A stretch of DNA of 64,000 nucleotides, taken from positions 310,001 through 374,000 of the forward strand of contig CP079215.1 of assembly GCA_019316985.1 (NCBI GenBank), in the 5' to 3' direction. Source of the DNA: Paraniabella defluvii. GTDB lineage: Bacteria; Bacteroidota; Bacteroidia; Chitinophagales; Chitinophagaceae. The notes under the pieces were generated by a model. It was not told where the DNA came from. It saw nothing but the letters and a program-made list of their open reading frames with translations, and did not search any database. Both the position numbers and the translations under genes were made by a program. Positions 52,644-63,600 of the stretch are shown here, piece after piece. Position 1 is the stretch's first letter; each line of letters opens with the position of its first letter.

Positions 52644-54121
52644 ATGAGCGAAGAAACTTTAAATCAACAGGAAGCAACCGAACAAGTTGCACAGGAAGCT
52701 CCTGAGCAACTATCGGACGTGCTGTTAGTGCTGGATAAGAAAAAATGAAAATCCAAGCCGTTAAGGGTATTGACAAGGACGGGAATTTAGAAACCGTTGA
52801 CCCGACCCAAAAGAACCAATCCGAGTTTATGCGTGTAGATAAACACGGAGATTTCTTTACCAATTTCATATCCAACTTTTGGCGACAGTTGAAAAACCCA
52901 ACCCCGTTTGCATTTTTCAAAGTGGACGCAGGCGATGCCGTCGAAAAAGCAAAGCAATTTCAGCAACAGGTAGATAAGCCTACGCCGGAGGGCGAAAAGG
53001 AAATGAAAAAGCACGAGGTAAAGGCTGAACCGAAAGAGGAACAAAAACAAGAAAATAAAAACGATATGGCAACAACACAGACAACACCGGAAACAAACGA
53101 GTACCGTTTCAAGCCGGAACAGATTGATTGGGCAACATTGAACAGCTTCGGGATAACAAGAGAATACCTCGAAAAGAGAAACCTGCTTGACCCACTCCTA
53201 CGGGGTTATAAGACGAATGAACTTGTCTATATGGACGCTAACTTCGGAGGGTCGCCCACCGCTCACAAGCCCGTTTACAGCTACGTGAAAACGAAACAGG
53301 CGACGTGGTAGTAATGGCACACGGTGTCCGCAATTCCCCTGACCTGCACAGAGAATTTTTCAATCACAAGTTTACAGATGAAGATAAAAAAACCTGCTCG
53401 AAACGGGTAATATGGGTCGAGTGGTTGATTTGATACATCCAAAAATGGGAGAACTGATACCGTCCATTATCAGTGTGGACAGATTGACCAATGAGCTTAT
53501 CGCCCTCCGAACCTCTTTAATCAATATCCCCGATGAATTAAAGGGGTTAAGTTTACAGAGGAACAAAAACAAACCTTAATGGAGGGTAAACCCCTATTCG
53601 TTGAGGGTATGACTTCCACAAAAGGAAAATCCTTTGATGCAACGGTACAGTACAATGCGGACAAAAATTATTTGGAGTATCTGTTTGACCGAGGTAATCA
53701 TCAACAGCAATCCCAAAGTAACCGACAAGCCAACCAGCAAAGCCAGCCACAGGAAGCTCCTAAAACTTTTCGAGGTACTGAGCTGAACGACGAGCAATAC
53801 AACAAATTCAAAGACGGGCTAACGGTCTATGTTCAGTTGAAAGATAAAAAGGATAAACCCTATAATGGTTATATCACTTACAATAAAGAAACAGGAACTA
53901 CCAATTTTGAGTTCCCGAACCAATACAAAGAACGTGTTAAACCTACTGAGGAACACAAAACGCAAACTGCGGTCAATTCGGAGGGTAAGACCAATGAAGC
54001 AACTAAGAATATCAAGGAGCCTTTGGAAAAAGGACAGCAAGCACCGAAGAACGAAAAGCAACAGCAACAACAGAATAAGCCAAAAGCCCCTGCAAAATCA
54101 AGAAGTAGAAAAGTAAGTTAG
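52644..54121 (+). CDS. DUF3945/DUF4099 protein of the element (frameshifted)
   Basis: About 490 residues. MSEETLNQQEATEQVAQEAP leads to VLLVLDKKKMKIQAVKGIDK and GDFFTNFISNFWRQLKNPTP (DUF4099-like). The middle has WATLNSFGITREYLEKRNLL and VVMAHGVRNSPDLHREFFNH. Two DUF3945-type repeats (KLTEEQKQTL-like, here FTEEQKQTLMEGKPLFVEGM; and FRGTELNDEQYNKFKDGLTV) follow, and a Lys/Gln-rich tail. Breaks near 52745, 53280, 53390 and 53555. It ends 2 bp before topB, so it is translated with it. Confidence 0.88.
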
Positions 54122-54123
54122 TT

Positions 54124-56218
54124 ATGAAAACAGTTATCGCAGAAAAACCAAGCGTAGCAAGGGAAATAGCCAGCTTGTTGGGAGCTTCCGATAAAAAGGA
54201 CGGCTACTTAACGGGGAATGGCTATTTTGTTACGTGGGCGTTCGGTCATTTAATTGGATTAGGAATGCCCGAAGATTATGGGATTACGGGATTTGACAAG
54301 GCTTCATTGCCTATCCTCCCGAACCCGTTTATATTGACCGTCAGAAAGGTCAAAAAGACAAAGGCTACCAAGCCGATACGGGAGCATTAAAGCAACTGAA
54401 AGTCATCAAAGAATTGTTCAACAAAAGCGACAGTATTATCGTTGCTACCGATGCAGGACGTGAGGGCGAGTTGATTTTCAGGTATATTTACGAACATTTG
54501 AAATGCCGTAAACCCTTTGAGCGGCTTTGGATAAGCTCGCTTACTGAAAAAGCAATCAAGCAAGGGTTTGACAGCCTGAAAGACGGGGCAGCATTTGACG
54601 GATTGTATCAGGCTGCACAAGGCAGAAGCCGAGCCGATTGGCTGGTGGGTATCAATGCCACACAAGCATTGAGTATATCAGCAGGCAATGGCATTTATTC
54701 TTTGGGCAGAGTGCAAACGCCTACATTGGCTCTGATTTGCAAACGCTATTTGGAAAACAAAAATTTCTCCATTAAGAAGTATTGGCAAATTCAGCTATTG
54801 CACCGCAAAGAGGATATTGATTTTAAAAGTATCTCCAAAACTAAATGGGAGGAGCAAAAGTTAGCGGAAGATACATTAAAGTCAATCCAAAGACACGGAA
54901 CTGCTACGGTTGTATCTGTGGAAAGTAAAAATACCACGGAGCAACCGCCCTTGCTTTTTGACCTCACAGGACTGCAAAAGGAAGCCAACAAAAAGCTCAA
55001 CCTATCAGCCGAACAAACCCTCAATATCGCTCAAAGCCTGTGTATGAACAAAAATTTATTACCTATCCCCGTACCGGAAGTAAATACATACCGGAAGATA
55101 TGTGGGCAGAAATCCCCAACCTTATAAGGGCGTTACAGGACAACGATAATTTCAAGCAAGCGGTATCAAAATTGAAATGGGGTCGGTTTAATAAGCGGAT
55201 TGTAAATGACCTCCGTGTAACAGACCACCACGGTTTACTCATAACCGACAAAATCCCGTCTGCTCTTAATGCGGACGAAACAAAGGTGTATAATATGATT
55301 GCCTTTCGACTGCTCGAAGCCCTTTCACAAGCCTGTGTAAAAGAAGTGACGGATATAGCGTTGGAAGTGTCGCACTACGATTTTACACTAAAAGGCTGTA
55401 AGATATTAGAGGCTGGCTGGCGTTCCATAAAAGGCAATTTCTCGGACGAAGATACCGAACCGATACAGGATTTGCCCGAACTGAAAAAGGGCGATGAGCT
55501 GAAAATCAAAGAAGCCTCCTGTTTGGAGAAGAAAACCAAACCGCCTGTATTGTTTACCGAAGCCGGACTATTGTCGGCAATGGAAAATGCAGGCAGGGAA
55601 ATCGAAAACGAGGACGAACGAAAAGCCCTGCAAAATATCGGTATCGGTACGCCTGCCACAAGAGCTGCGATAATCGAAACCCTGTTTACCCGTAATTATA
55701 TCCAACGGGAAAAGAAATCCTTAATCCCTACGGAGAAAGGATTGCAGGTATATGGATTAGTCAAATACCGCAAAATTGCGGACGTGGCTATGACTGCCGA
55801 ATGGGAATTGGCTTTGCAGAAAATCGAAAACAACGAAGTTGATGCAAGGGTATTTTTGAGGGAAATGGAAACCTATGCAAAGTCTATAACGGACGAATTG
55901 CTACAAACCTCTATTGCCAATGAGAACCTGCCTAAACTGACCTGCCCGAAATGCAAAAGCCAGCAATTGATTATCCGTGACAAGATTGTAAAATGCCCTG
56001 ACGAACATTGTAATTGGGTACAGTTCCGTAGGGTTTGCGAAGTGCAATTAAGCATAGCCGATATTACGAGCCTTGTCAATAATGGTAAAACCCCTCTGAT
56101 TAAGGGAATGAAAAGCAAAGCCGGAAAGAAATTCGATGCCTATATCGTGTTGAATGAGAACTCGGAAAGTTCCTTTGAGTTTGAGAAAAAGAAAAGCAAT
56201 AAACGCAATGGAAAATAA
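54124..56218 (+). CDS. topB: DNA topoisomerase III of the element (frameshifted)
   Basis: About 697 residues, type IA topoisomerase. The Toprim start MKTVIAEKPSVAREIASLLG, acid motif ATDAGREGELIFRYIYEH, SSLTEKAIKQGF, SLGRVQTPTLALICKRY and the catalytic tyrosine in QKFITYPRTGSKYIPEDMWA are all present. The C-terminus has a zinc ribbon (LTCPKCKSQQLIIRD, KCPDEHCNWVQF). Breaks near 54330 and 55045. It would resolve DNA during element transfer or replication. Overlaps the ORF6N gene by 11 bp. Confidence 0.95.
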
Positions 56219-57087
56219 GCCAACGATGATACCCCAAGCAATCAGCAACCTGATTTATACCATTCGTGATAAACAGGTTATGCTGGATAGCGACCTTGCT
56301 ACATTATATCAGGTAGAAACCAAAATATTGAACAAGGCTGTAAAACGGAATTTAGACAGGTTTCCCGATAAATTTTGCTTTCAACTGACCGATGAAGAAA
56401 GCGATTTTTGAGGTTCCAAATTGGAACCTCAAACGTAGGGCGAGGCGGAAGACGTTACCTGCCCTACGTTTTTACCGAGCAAGGAATAGCGATGTTATCT
56501 GCTGTACTCCGTTCAGATGTCGCCGTAAGAGTGAGCATTGAAATTATGGACGCATTTGTAGAAATGCGGAGAATGCTCATCAGCAATGCCTCTCTTTTTC
56601 ATAGGCTGGATAAAATCGAAATCAGGCAATTAGAAACCGACCAAAAGATTGAGGAAATCTTTAAGGCTTTGGAAAGCGACAAGCTCCAAAGCGAAAAAGG
56701 TGTTTTCTATAACGGGCAGGTCTTTGATGCTTACAAGTTTGTAGCGGATATTATCAGGAATGCCGAAAGCTCCATTATCCTGCTCGACAATTATGCCGAT
56801 GATACGGTGCTGACCTTGTTGGGCAAACGTAAGGATAATGTAACCGCAAAAATCTACACCAAAGCTATCAGCAATCAGCTAAGGCTGGATATACAACGCT
56901 ACAACAGCCAATATCCCCGATTGAAATTGAGGTGTTTTCCGATGCCCACGACCGATTTTTGATAATCGACCAAACGGAACTGTACCATATCGGAGCTTCG
57001 CTCAAAGATTTGGGTAAAAAGTGGTTTGCTTTTTCCCGAATGGATGTAGAGGTCGGTAGGATGCTTCAACTCCTGTATCAACAATAA
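56208..57087 (+). CDS. ORF6N-domain protein with PLD-like C-terminus (frameshifted)
   Basis: About 293 residues. [40 protein letters not shown] and [11 protein letters not shown]-type sequence form the ORF6N DNA-binding domain of phage and element proteins. It continues [20 protein letters not shown], a coiled helix, [20 protein letters not shown], and after breaks near 56410 and 56945 [28 protein letters not shown] fits the phospholipase-D pattern H-x-K/R-x4-D. Overlaps topB. A terminator follows. Confidence 0.75.
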
Positions 57088-57108
57088 ACCCTCTATTCAG
57101 AGGGTTTA
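57085..57108. terminator. Terminator between the ORF6N and HEPN genes
   Basis: Ten-bp perfect stem (57085-57094 with 57099-57108), 4-nt loop ATTC. It covers the ORF6N stop and lies 9 bp from the convergent HEPN stop, so it may serve both. Confidence 0.7.
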
Positions 57109-57116
57109 AATTTATA

Positions 57117-57875
57117 CTATAACTGTAATTGAGCCGTGATACTCTTGTAATAAACTTTTAGTGCATCACGTTCATCTTTACCAACATAACTATTATGAGC
57201 AACCAAACACCGTATCTTATACAATTCATCAACCATTACGTTCAACCAATGTTCATTCTGTTTTGGAAAATACTTCCCAAAAATTGTCCAATTCCCGACT
57301 ATTATTTTTCCTAACTCGATAAAGTCACAGTAAAATAAATTACTATTACCTCGAATGGGTAAATATTTACTTTCTTGTTCGCTTTTCTTTAATTTATCTA
57401 TGGTTTCTTGTACTTTTCGGGGAATATTTACTGTTTCCGTCTTCACAATTTCTTCAATAAAAATTCTTAAAGAATTTTCAATACAATATAAATATAAATA
57501 GACTTCCGACATTTCTCGTCCTTTTTGCTGTATGTCTTGCGGCAAAAGGTTTAAATGACCAAAGTTTACGCTTTGTTGTATTTCCTCGATGCTATCCAAT
57601 AGGGAATTTTCATCTGAAATTAGAGGATAGAATATCTCGTTAATATATTTTCTGCGTTCTGCATACCCGCCTTTTGCTTGCATTTCTCTTCTAAATTCTT
57701 GAAGTGTAAAGCAAATTTTAAATTCCTTTGGTTGGTTGGTTTGGAACTTCGCAGATTTATTCAGCTCACTTTTCAATCGTTTATATTCTGCTTCATTATC
57801 ACTTGTTATAGTAACATCGGTGGATGCTCCTGTAAGTAGTATTTTTAAGCGTTCAATGTTTTCTGTATAATTCAT
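57117..57875 (-). CDS. HEPN-domain protein (Swt1-type), candidate defence effector
   Basis: 252 residues, unbroken. The C-terminal 100 residues carry LYLYCIENSLRIFIEEIVK and ELYKIRCLVAHNSYV; RCLVAH is the R-x4-H motif of HEPN ribonucleases, here in the Swt1-like form. The N-terminal half (NEAEYKRLKSELNKSAKFQT, FTLQEFRREMQAKGGYAERR) is unfamiliar. It follows the DUF262-DUF1524 gene by 18 bp on the same strand, so the two probably act together. AT-rich compared with the element backbone, suggesting separate acquisition. An RNase, NTPase partner or toxin role is inference. Confidence 0.78.
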   Translation of the reverse strand: MNYTENIERLKILLTGASTDVTITSDNEAEYKRLKSELNKSAKFQTNQPKEFKICFTLQEFRREMQAKGGYAERRKYINEIFYPLISDENSLLDSIEEIQQSVNFGHLNLLPQDIQQKGREMSEVYLYLYCIENSLRIFIEEIVKTETVNIPRKVQETIDKLKKSEQESKYLPIRGNSNLFYCDFIELGKIIVGNWTIFGKYFPKQNEHWLNVMVDELYKIRCLVAHNSYVGKDERDALKVYYKSITAQLQL

Positions 57876-57893
57876 TTACAAAAATACTTTAGG

Positions 57894-60025
57894 TTATTCT
57901 TCTATACTATGCTCATCTTCGGGAAGCATAAAATCAAGAAATAATAATTCTGCTTTAGCTTCATCATCTTCAAATTTCAAATCCCAGCGTTTCTCCATAA
58001 ATTCTAATAATTTATTACCTCGGTCAAGGATAGTCTCCGGGTTCCAAATATTATATCCAGACACTTCAATCTCTGAATGCGAACCGTCAGAATAGCCTTG
58101 TCTTAATTTCTCCTTTCTGTCATTATATTTTGCTGTTCGCTTATCTTCAAAGCAATCATTTTGCAAACTTGAATTTATACTTTGCGACAATGGTAAAAGG
58201 TTGCCTAATGTTCCCTGAAAGAAAGGTTGAAAAGTCTTTTTATATTCCTTGAAATTTTGTTTCCAATATTTATGCGTTGGTGTCTGTGGATAAATATGCT
58301 CAATAGAAACCTTATCTTTTTCGCTCTTTACAAACAGTTTCCAATCTATTTTTTGACTTCCTCTTTGTCTAACTTTTTCCATTTCATATTCATATAAGAA
58401 ATATCTAAGCCCATTCCAAGAATAGAAACCACCTCCACTTTTAAACTTCTTGTCAATGAATTTTTGAAAATAGGTATAATCAAAGTAGATTTCTTCACAA
58501 TTTTCAGGTGTATAAAAACAATAATCCATTCTTTCATTCAATCAATCTGTGAATGATATTGTCAATTGTTAGTTCCCCATTTCGCAGTTGTCTTGCTGCA
58601 CGATAAAATTCACTATTTCTGTATGTTGAAAAAGCTCGGCTAAGCCTGAATGTAATAAAAATGAAACGCTCAATAGCCCTAAAGAGCTGAACTCTTTTAT
58701 CAGGATTAACATTCTTACTCAAATAAGCTACTGTTACAAGTGGACGAAAATAGATTATACCTATTCTATTCAAACGGTCTATCCAAAGACTTTCCTGTTT
58801 GGTTAAGTCCGGATTATTAACAGGGTTATGGGTATTATACCAATGTACGGCGGCAGCCTTTAAGCTGTTTACATAATCTTCTATTTCTTTGGGCGCAAGC
58901 TGGGAACGCATAACAATTACTTCTTCTTCTCCGTTTATTTCAACTTCTTCTTGGTCGGTGTCTTCATCTTCCCGAACTTCTTCAAACTCTTGCAATGAAC
59001 TTAATTTTACCTCTGTCTTTGCATAGATATTTTGAGGTGTAAATTTCTGTTCAAGCAAAAAGCGAATATAATCATCGCCTTTTTCCCTTGTATATTGAAA
59101 GTACATTATCCAATGAGCCACTAAAAAATCATCATCATTAAGTGGATTTTTCTTGTTTCTCCCAAGTTGATAATAAACTTCTTTCCAAGCATCATTGATT
59201 TTTTCACGCAGAGAATTTCTCTCATCAGTTTTTAACTCCTTTTCATCATACAAAGTAGTCAAATAAATTAGCCTGTTTTTGAGAAGTTCCAAATTTGACA
59301 GCTTTTTACCACGATTATTCATCGTTTCAAATGCTACGAAAACATCAAAATCGTCACTTATTTCATAAACATTGAACATTAGGTTTTGCGTAACTTTTTT
59401 GAATAGTGTTTCTATCTCGGTTAAGCCGTATGTTTCAAAATAGTTTTGTAGATTTTCCTTGAAAAAGTGCTTTGCATTTTCAAGATTGAGCGTGTAAAAA
59501 GTTTCCTGTATTGTTCCGCTATTTGGTTCTAAGAACACCTTATGACGTAAATATTTAAAACTTGGATTATCGACCTCATAGCCAAACTTGTAGGTTGTAA
59601 CAATAAACTGAGGAGGTTTTTCTATTACTAAATATTCTTCCTTAATAGCCTTTAAGCTAAAAGAGCCAAGATAAATTTCTTCATCTTTTTGCCTTTGTTT
59701 TCCGGTATTGCTTTTAGCTGTTCCGAAATAGCTTGAATGAAAATTACAAATGTAGTCAACCGTTGTTGCCCATCAACGATATGGAAAGGTTTAAACCCTC
59801 TATCTTCAATTAACCATCGTTCATCATTCCAGTTATTCCAGATATTTTTATCGACTTTTTCAAAGAGAGTAAGCCTGTATAGTGAAACCTATCGGCAGGA
59901 AGATTGACTAAATCTTCCCAAAAATCTTTCAATTGCCTTGTTGTCCAAGCGTAGCCACGCTGATAATCGGGTATTTTAAATATTCTGTCTTTAAAAATAC
60001 TTTTTAAGGGTTCTAATTCATTCAT
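57894..60025 (-). CDS. GmrSD-like DUF262-DUF1524 protein (frameshifted)
   Basis: About 710 residues. The N-terminal DUF262 begins MNELEPLKSIFKDRIFKIPD, then YQRGYAWTTRQLKDFWEDLV and the motif FHIVDGQQRLTTFVIFI (DGQQR, nucleotide-binding). The middle (58534-59538) has FDVFVAFETMNNRGKKLSNL and long helices. The C-terminal DUF1524 nuclease domain has SIEHIYPQTPTHKYW and GTLGNLLPLSQSINSSLQ, then ND...K, the H-N-K residues of an HNH-like fold. Breaks near 59825, 59665 and 58540. This is the domain order of the type IV restriction enzyme GmrSD, which cuts modified DNA. Confidence 0.85.
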
Positions 60026-60067
60026 TATTTGATGACCGTTCTTTTAATTGTTGATTTTATCAAGTAT

Positions 60068-60075
60068 CAAAAATA
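60068..60075 (-). promoter_or_regulatory. -7 box of the DUF262-HEPN cargo
   Basis: TATTTTTG on the minus strand (TAnnTTTG), 43 nt before the DUF262 start. It suggests the cargo has its own promoter. Confidence 0.5.
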
Positions 60076-60107
60076 CAAATTAAATTCTTTGCTATTAATT
60101 GGTTTTA

Positions 60108-60143
60108 AGCCAAATCCTGCCTTTCAAAGCCAAACCCTGCCAC
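60108..60143. promoter_or_regulatory. 20-bp-phased repeats before the DUF1896-methylase operon
   Basis: AGCCAAATCCTGCC (60108-60121) and AGCCAAACCCTGCC (60128-60141) are direct repeats 20 bp apart, ending TGCCAC. A -7-like TAATTTTA starts 27 bp after TGCCAC at 60171, the same distance as before the DUF3945-topB operon. Confidence 0.5.
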
Positions 60144-60211
60144 TTCTTTAAAGCTACTTGCTACCTGCTCTAATTTTAGGCTTTACGCAAAATTCTAAAA
60201 CAAAATTTATT

Positions 60212-60648
60212 ATGAGTACACAGCAAAAGACCTGTCTTATTTCCGTTTACGACTGCAAGAACACCTCAACGGTAGCTTTCCCGAAAAAGCACACGACCAA
60301 AAATTTATCGACCAGCGTTCCTCTTGGGCTGCCAGTGCTTATGAGGGTGCGTTCCGCTCCGGCAACGCTATCGACCAATGCAATGAGATTGCCAACTACA
60401 TACTCTTTGAGGGCTTGCACTTCTCCAAGTTTGATACGGTTTTTCAGGTGGTCTGTAATGAGTTCGATACCCTAATGGCAGACGAGGAACTGCGACCGTT
60501 CGCCCTTAAAATGTTCCCCATCTGTGAGCCTGTATTTGCCAAGTATAAACTAACCGATGATTTCGCCTACGGGTATGAGTTTGATGTCCTCTATACCGAA
60601 CTGACGGGAACCATCGCCATTTGGATTGAAGATAATGGGCTTCAGTAA
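60212..60648 (+). CDS. DUF1896 protein of the element (one frameshift)
   Basis: About 145 residues. MSTQQKDLSYFRLRLQEHLN, then GSFPEKAHDQKFIDQRSSWA, ASAYEGAFRSGNAIDQCNEI and ANYILFEGLHFSKFDTVFQV are DUF1896 signatures. It ends IAIWIEDNGLQ. An indel near 60230 is needed to read the N-terminus. The methylase-helicase start codon lies inside its last 14 bp, so the two are translationally coupled. Function unknown; conserved partner of the methylase. Confidence 0.88.
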
Positions 60649-63600
60649 ACGTCAGCACCTCCAGCACAATATTGAAGCCCTGCGGATTGCTTTTACATTG
60701 GAAAAGGAGCAACGACAAGCGACCGCCGAGGAAAGAGGGCGTATGATGAGTTACAGCGGATTTGGCGGTCTTAAATTCATTCTCAATCCCATAGCGGACG
60801 AAATAGACATCAACCATTGGCGGAAGACCGAACACGATTTGTTCCCGATAACGCAGGAACTCCACCAACTATTAAAAGAGAACGCTACGGACGAAAAGCA
60901 ATACCGCCGATATGTGGACAGTATGAAAAGCTCGGTGCTGACCGCTTTTTACACACCGCCGGAAGTTATCAACGCTATATCCTCCACATTGAGGGATAGC
61001 GGTCTGAACATTGACAAATTCCTCGAACCCTCCGCAGGTGTCGGGGCTTTTGTTCAGTCCTTTGCAGAGAACCAAACCAAAGTTACCGCCTACGAAAAGG
61101 ATGTGCTTACGGGCAAAATCCTAAAGCACCTTTATCCCGAAAGCAATATCCGTGTGAGTGGCTTTGAGGAAATCCCCGAAAAGGAACAAAACAGCTATGA
61201 CGTTATTGCCAGCAATATCCCTTTTGGCGATACCTCCGTATTTGACCTTTCGTATTCCCGAAGTAAAGACCCTGCAAAAATACAAGCTGCCCGAAGCATT
61301 CATAACTATTTCTTTTTGAAAGGGAATGATATGCTCCGAGAGGGCGGTTTGCAGGCGTTCATTACCTCGCAGGGAATTTTAAACAGTCCGAATAATGAGC
61401 CGATACGCAGGGCGTTGATGGAAAACAACGATTTGGTTTCGGCAATCCGCTTACCGAATAACGTGTTTACGGATTATGCAGGTACAGAGGTCGGCTCCGA
61501 CCTGATAATCCTGCAAAAGAATACGGCAAAACAAAATCTGACCGAAAGGGAAGATCTGTTTTGCCAAAGCAACAAAACGGGGTACGGTACACCCAGCAAT
61601 GCGATATTCAATGACGGTGCAAGAATTATAAATACGCATTGGAAAGTAGGTACTGACCCATACGGGCAACCTGCATTAATTTATACCCACCAAGACGGCG
61701 TTGAGGGCATTGCCAAAAATCTTAAACAGATGCTTTCCGATGATTTTAGAAAGCACCTGAATTTGTCTTTGTACAAAGGCGAGCGGAACGATGAGCCAAT
61801 CGTACAAATTCCGGTACAACCAACACCAACGCCTCCTGTTATCGAGCGTGAAATCATTCAGCCGGAACTACCTCGTTTTACGCAAACAACCATAGGAAAG
61901 GAAAGCCCACAGGAATTTACGCAGTTAAGCATTTTCGACCTGTTTGAAAATGCTGGCGAACCTGTTGCCGTTCTTGCTCCGCCTAAGCGAACATCAAGAA
62001 CCAAAGGCAAACCTCCAATAGACGGAGAACGCCTATCAATCGGCAAACGGACTTATTCAGTGGAGCGATGCAACAACCTTACACGCCTCCTGCTCCCAAT
62101 GGTAAGGTTAACAGGACAAGCCCACCAAACGGCATTAAACAGGAGGTCATCGGAGATTTGTTTTCACAACAAAACGGAAATGGCCAAGCGGACAAGCCAG
62201 CTATTCCCGTGACTGTTGCCATTCCCGAACCTGCCTTATACAGTCAGGAACTGCAATCGTACCACCGTAACGATTGTCTTGTCGTGGATAACGGCTGGGT
62301 CGGTCATTTGCAGGAGGTGGATAAGGAAAACGGAACGGCAATGTTCCATCCTTTGCAACTGCCATCCGCCCAAAAAGCAAGAGCCGAAGCCTATATCGCT
62401 GTACGTGATACTTATAATGACCTGTATCAGAAAGAAGCCGAAAAACAAACGGAGCATAAGGAAGAAAGGGAAAACCTGAACCGCCTGTACGATGCCTTTA
62501 TCAAAAAGTACAGCAACCTGAACAGTGCCGATAATATCAAGCTGATTAAAACGGATAGTGCCGGAAAAGAAATCCCGTATTTGGAGCGTGTAAAGGGCGG
62601 TATCGTTCAGAAAGCGGATATATTCAACCATCCCGTAAGTTTCTCCACCACAACATTAGCAACGGACAATCCGCCGGAAGCATTAGCTTCCTCGCTGAAC
62701 AAATTCGGAACGGTGGATTTGGACTATATGTCCGAAATCAGCAATATGATCGCCGATGCACTGAAAGAGCATTTGCACGGTCGTATTTTTTACAACCCGT
62801 TGGAAAGGGAGTACGAAATTGCCGAACGCTGGATAGCGGGCAATGTGGTTGAAAAAGCCAACGAAATCAGAACCTACGTTGAACAAAATCCCGATGATAA
62901 GGAAGCCAAGCAAAGCCTTACCGTATTGGAGGAAGCCCGACCAAGACGTATCGAATTTGAGGAGCTGGACTTTAACCTCGGCGAACGCTGGATACCCACG
63001 GGTGTTTACGCCAAATTTGCTTCACACCTGTTCGATGCAGATGTAAAAATCCACTATTCGGACAGCTCCGATGATTTTTCGGTCATCTGTAATCAGGGCA
63101 ACCAAAATATTTGGGTCAAGTATGCGGTCAAGTCGGAGAGCCGGACGTTTGACGGCGTGGCGTTACTGAAACACGCCCTTGTCAATACGACACCCGATAT
63201 AACCAAGAAAGTCGAAATAGACGGGCAGGAAGTCAAGGTCAAGGATATGGAAGCCATACAAATGGCTAATTCCAAAATTGACGAAATCCGTTCCGCCTTT
63301 ACGGATTGGCTACACGCCCAAAGTGACGAGTTTAAAACCCGACTGACCGACCAATACAACGATACGTTCAACTGTTTTGTCCGTCCGAACTATGACGGAA
63401 GCCATCAGGACTTTGCAGGCTTAGACCGCAAAGCGTTGGGTATCGAAGACCTGTACAGTAGCCAAAAGGATACCGTTTGGATGATTAAGCTGAACAACGG
63501 GGCTATCTGCGACCACGAGGTCGGTGCTGGGAAAACATTGGTTATGTGTACGGCTGCACAGGAAATGAAGCGTTTGGGCTTGGCACACAAACCAATGATA

